A DNA stretch of 6,938 nucleotides from an uncultured Clostridia bacterium (GTDB taxonomy: Bacteria; Bacillota; Clostridia; Tissierellales; Peptoniphilaceae), in the NCBI GenBank assembly GCA_945916025.1, contig CAMEGD010000074.1, positions 1 to 6,938 of the forward strand, read 5' to 3'. The position numbers and the translations under genes are program-made. The notes beneath the pieces were generated by a model. It did not search any database. It was not told the DNA's origin and was given only the letters and a program-made list of their open reading frames with translations. Positions within the stretch are counted from its first letter, which is position 1, and the number at the start of each line of letters is the position of its first letter. Positions 5,898 to 6,938 of this stretch are shown here, piece by piece.

Positions 5898-5906
5898 TGG
5901 TATAAT
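5898..5906 (+). promoter_or_regulatory. Downstream extended -10 promoter of tig
   Basis: TGGTATAAT contains a perfect -10 hexamer TATAAT (5901-5906) with the TG extension one base upstream. The matching -35 region near 5877-5883 is poor, and part of it is the -10 box of the upstream promoter. Extended -10 elements can work without a good -35. Transcription would begin near 5913, about 24 bases before the GTG start. The two overlapping promoters could compete or give growth-dependent control. Confidence 0.65.
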
Positions 5907-5936
5907 GTACTGGATAATTTTATACGGAGGTTTAAA

Positions 5937-6938
5937 GTGGCTACAGAATATAAAAAAGAAGGAAATAACGTATCTTTTGATATGATTATTTCAAGCGAAC
6001 AAATAGAAGCAAAAATGACAGAAATTTTTAATAAAGAAAGACATTTATTCCAAGTTCCAGGATTTAGAAAAGGAAAGGTTCCTAGAAAGATTCTTGAAGT
6101 AAACTATGGAGAAGGAATGTTTTTTGAAGATGCTGTTAATGAGTTAATTCCTGACTTATATGAAAGCAAAACTAAAGAAATGAAGCTTAAATTAGCAGGT
6201 CAACCTAACATTACTCTTGATGCACCTTATGAAAAGGGAAAAGAAGTTGTTTTAAAGGTTGATGTTGAAGTTATGCCTGAATTTGAACTTAAGGATTACT
6301 CAAAAATAGAAATTCCTGAAGTAAAATACGAAGTAACAGATGAATTAATTTCTAATGAACTACAAGGTCAAAGGGAAAAATCTAAAAGATCTACTATAGT
6401 AGAAGATAGAGAAACAAAACTTGGCGACGTTGTAAAAATTGACTTCACTGGATTTTTAGATGGTCAAGAGTTTGAAGGTGGATCAGGAGAAGACCACTTA
6501 TTAGAACTTGGTTCTGGACAATTTATTCCAGGATTTGAAGATCAATTAGTAGGCAAAAACACAGGAGATAGTGTTGAAGTTAAGGTTACTTTCCCAGAAG
6601 ATTACGGTTCTGAAGAACTATCTGGAAAAGAAGCTACTTTTGATGTAGAAATAAAAGAAATTCAAGAAGTTGAATACCCAGAAATTGACGATGAATTTAT
6701 AAAAGATATTTCTGAATTTGACACAGTAGATGAATACAAAAATGACGTAAGACAAAAACTTGAAAAAGAATTTGAAGAAAGAGCTAAAAACGAAGTAAGA
6801 CAAGCCGTACTAAGAAAAGCAGCTGACTTTGCTGATTTTGAAGTTCCAGAACCAGTAATTCAAAATGCAATTGATAGAGAAATCAAAAACTTCTCAGCAA
6901 ACTTACAACAATATGGTATTGATTATAATCAATACATT
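5937..6938 (+). CDS. tig: Trigger factor, ribosome-associated chaperone and prolyl isomerase (3' end outside window)
   Basis: Trigger factor binds beside the ribosomal exit tunnel and shields nascent chains in the cytoplasm; its FKBP-type domain can isomerise peptidyl-prolyl bonds. The visible 334 residues cover the N-terminal ribosome-binding domain with the signature GFRKGKVP (42-49) and the FKBP domain (about 160-242) with LGDVVKIDFTGFLDG, then GSGQFIPGFEDQLVG (192-206). Beyond these lies the start of the C-terminal chaperone domain. The family is usually about 430 aa, so roughly 100 residues lie beyond the window and no stop is seen. The start is GTG, chosen because GGAGG (5926-5930) sits 6 bases upstream and the translation (MATEYKKEGN) aligns with the family's N-terminus. 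Two promoters lie just upstream. In many Firmicutes clpP or clpX follow tig; here that is out of view. Confidence 0.97.
   Translation, partial: MATEYKKEGNNVSFDMIISSEQIEAKMTEIFNKERHLFQVPGFRKGKVPRKILEVNYGEGMFFEDAVNELIPDLYESKTKEMKLKLAGQPNITLDAPYEKGKEVVLKVDVEVMPEFELKDYSKIEIPEVKYEVTDELISNELQGQREKSKRSTIVEDRETKLGDVVKIDFTGFLDGQEFEGGSGEDHLLELGSGQFIPGFEDQLVGKNTGDSVEVKVTFPEDYGSEELSGKEATFDVEIKEIQEVEYPEIDDEFIKDISEFDTVDEYKNDVRQKLEKEFEERAKNEVRQAVLRKAADFADFEVPEPVIQNAIDREIKNFSANLQQYGIDYNQYI

Noticed and set aside
6618..6803. - strand open frame rich in Phe inside tig
   Set aside because: It is antisense to the trigger factor coding region and its composition is a mirror of Glu/Lys codons.
1..6938. CRISPR array, tRNA or rRNA genes, insertion sequence or prophage elements
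   Set aside because: On reading both strands I saw no regularly spaced repeats, cloverleaf-like gene, transposase or integrase sequence, or long terminal inverted repeats.

Overview
This is an AT-rich window in which every convincing gene lies on the + strand. It looks like a chromosomal segment of a low-GC Gram-positive anaerobe. The signs are strong AGGAGG ribosome binding sites, a lipobox signal peptide, heavy use of AAA, GAA, ATA and AGA codons, and a trigger factor gene starting with GTG. A Tissierellia/Peptoniphilaceae-type host (Anaerococcus or Peptoniphilus relatives) is my best guess; this rests on general protein character, not on a search.

Layout. Bases 1-313 are mostly intergenic. 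They may hold the last 44 codons of an upstream gene (weak call), then a control region with 20-bp-spaced direct repeats, a TACCGG/CCGGTA inverted repeat and a near-consensus promoter (256-284). Bases 314-5242 are one four-gene operon: a DUF3798-type solute-binding lipoprotein, a two-domain ABC ATPase, and two related permeases of the BPD_transp_2 type. The lipoprotein gene is separated from the ATPase gene by a GC-rich hairpin. The ATPase and the two permease genes overlap by one base each (TAATG), so they are probably translationally coupled. A clear rho-independent terminator (5261-5301) ends the operon. A small gene (5386-5802) follows, encoding a membrane-anchored zinc-ribbon protein of unknown function. 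The window then runs into the 5' part of tig (trigger factor), which has two stacked promoters and is cut off by the window end.

How the genes work together. The first four genes form a complete importer: lipid-anchored receptor, heterodimeric membrane channel, and a fused tandem ATPase that energises uptake. The architecture resembles the simple-sugar and BMP/nucleoside importers, but the receptor belongs to an uncharacterised family (DUF3798), so the ligand cannot be named. No enzyme or regulator sits next to it to hint at the substrate. This orphan importer is the most interesting system here. The zinc-ribbon gene and tig look like ordinary conserved neighbours and are probably not part of it.
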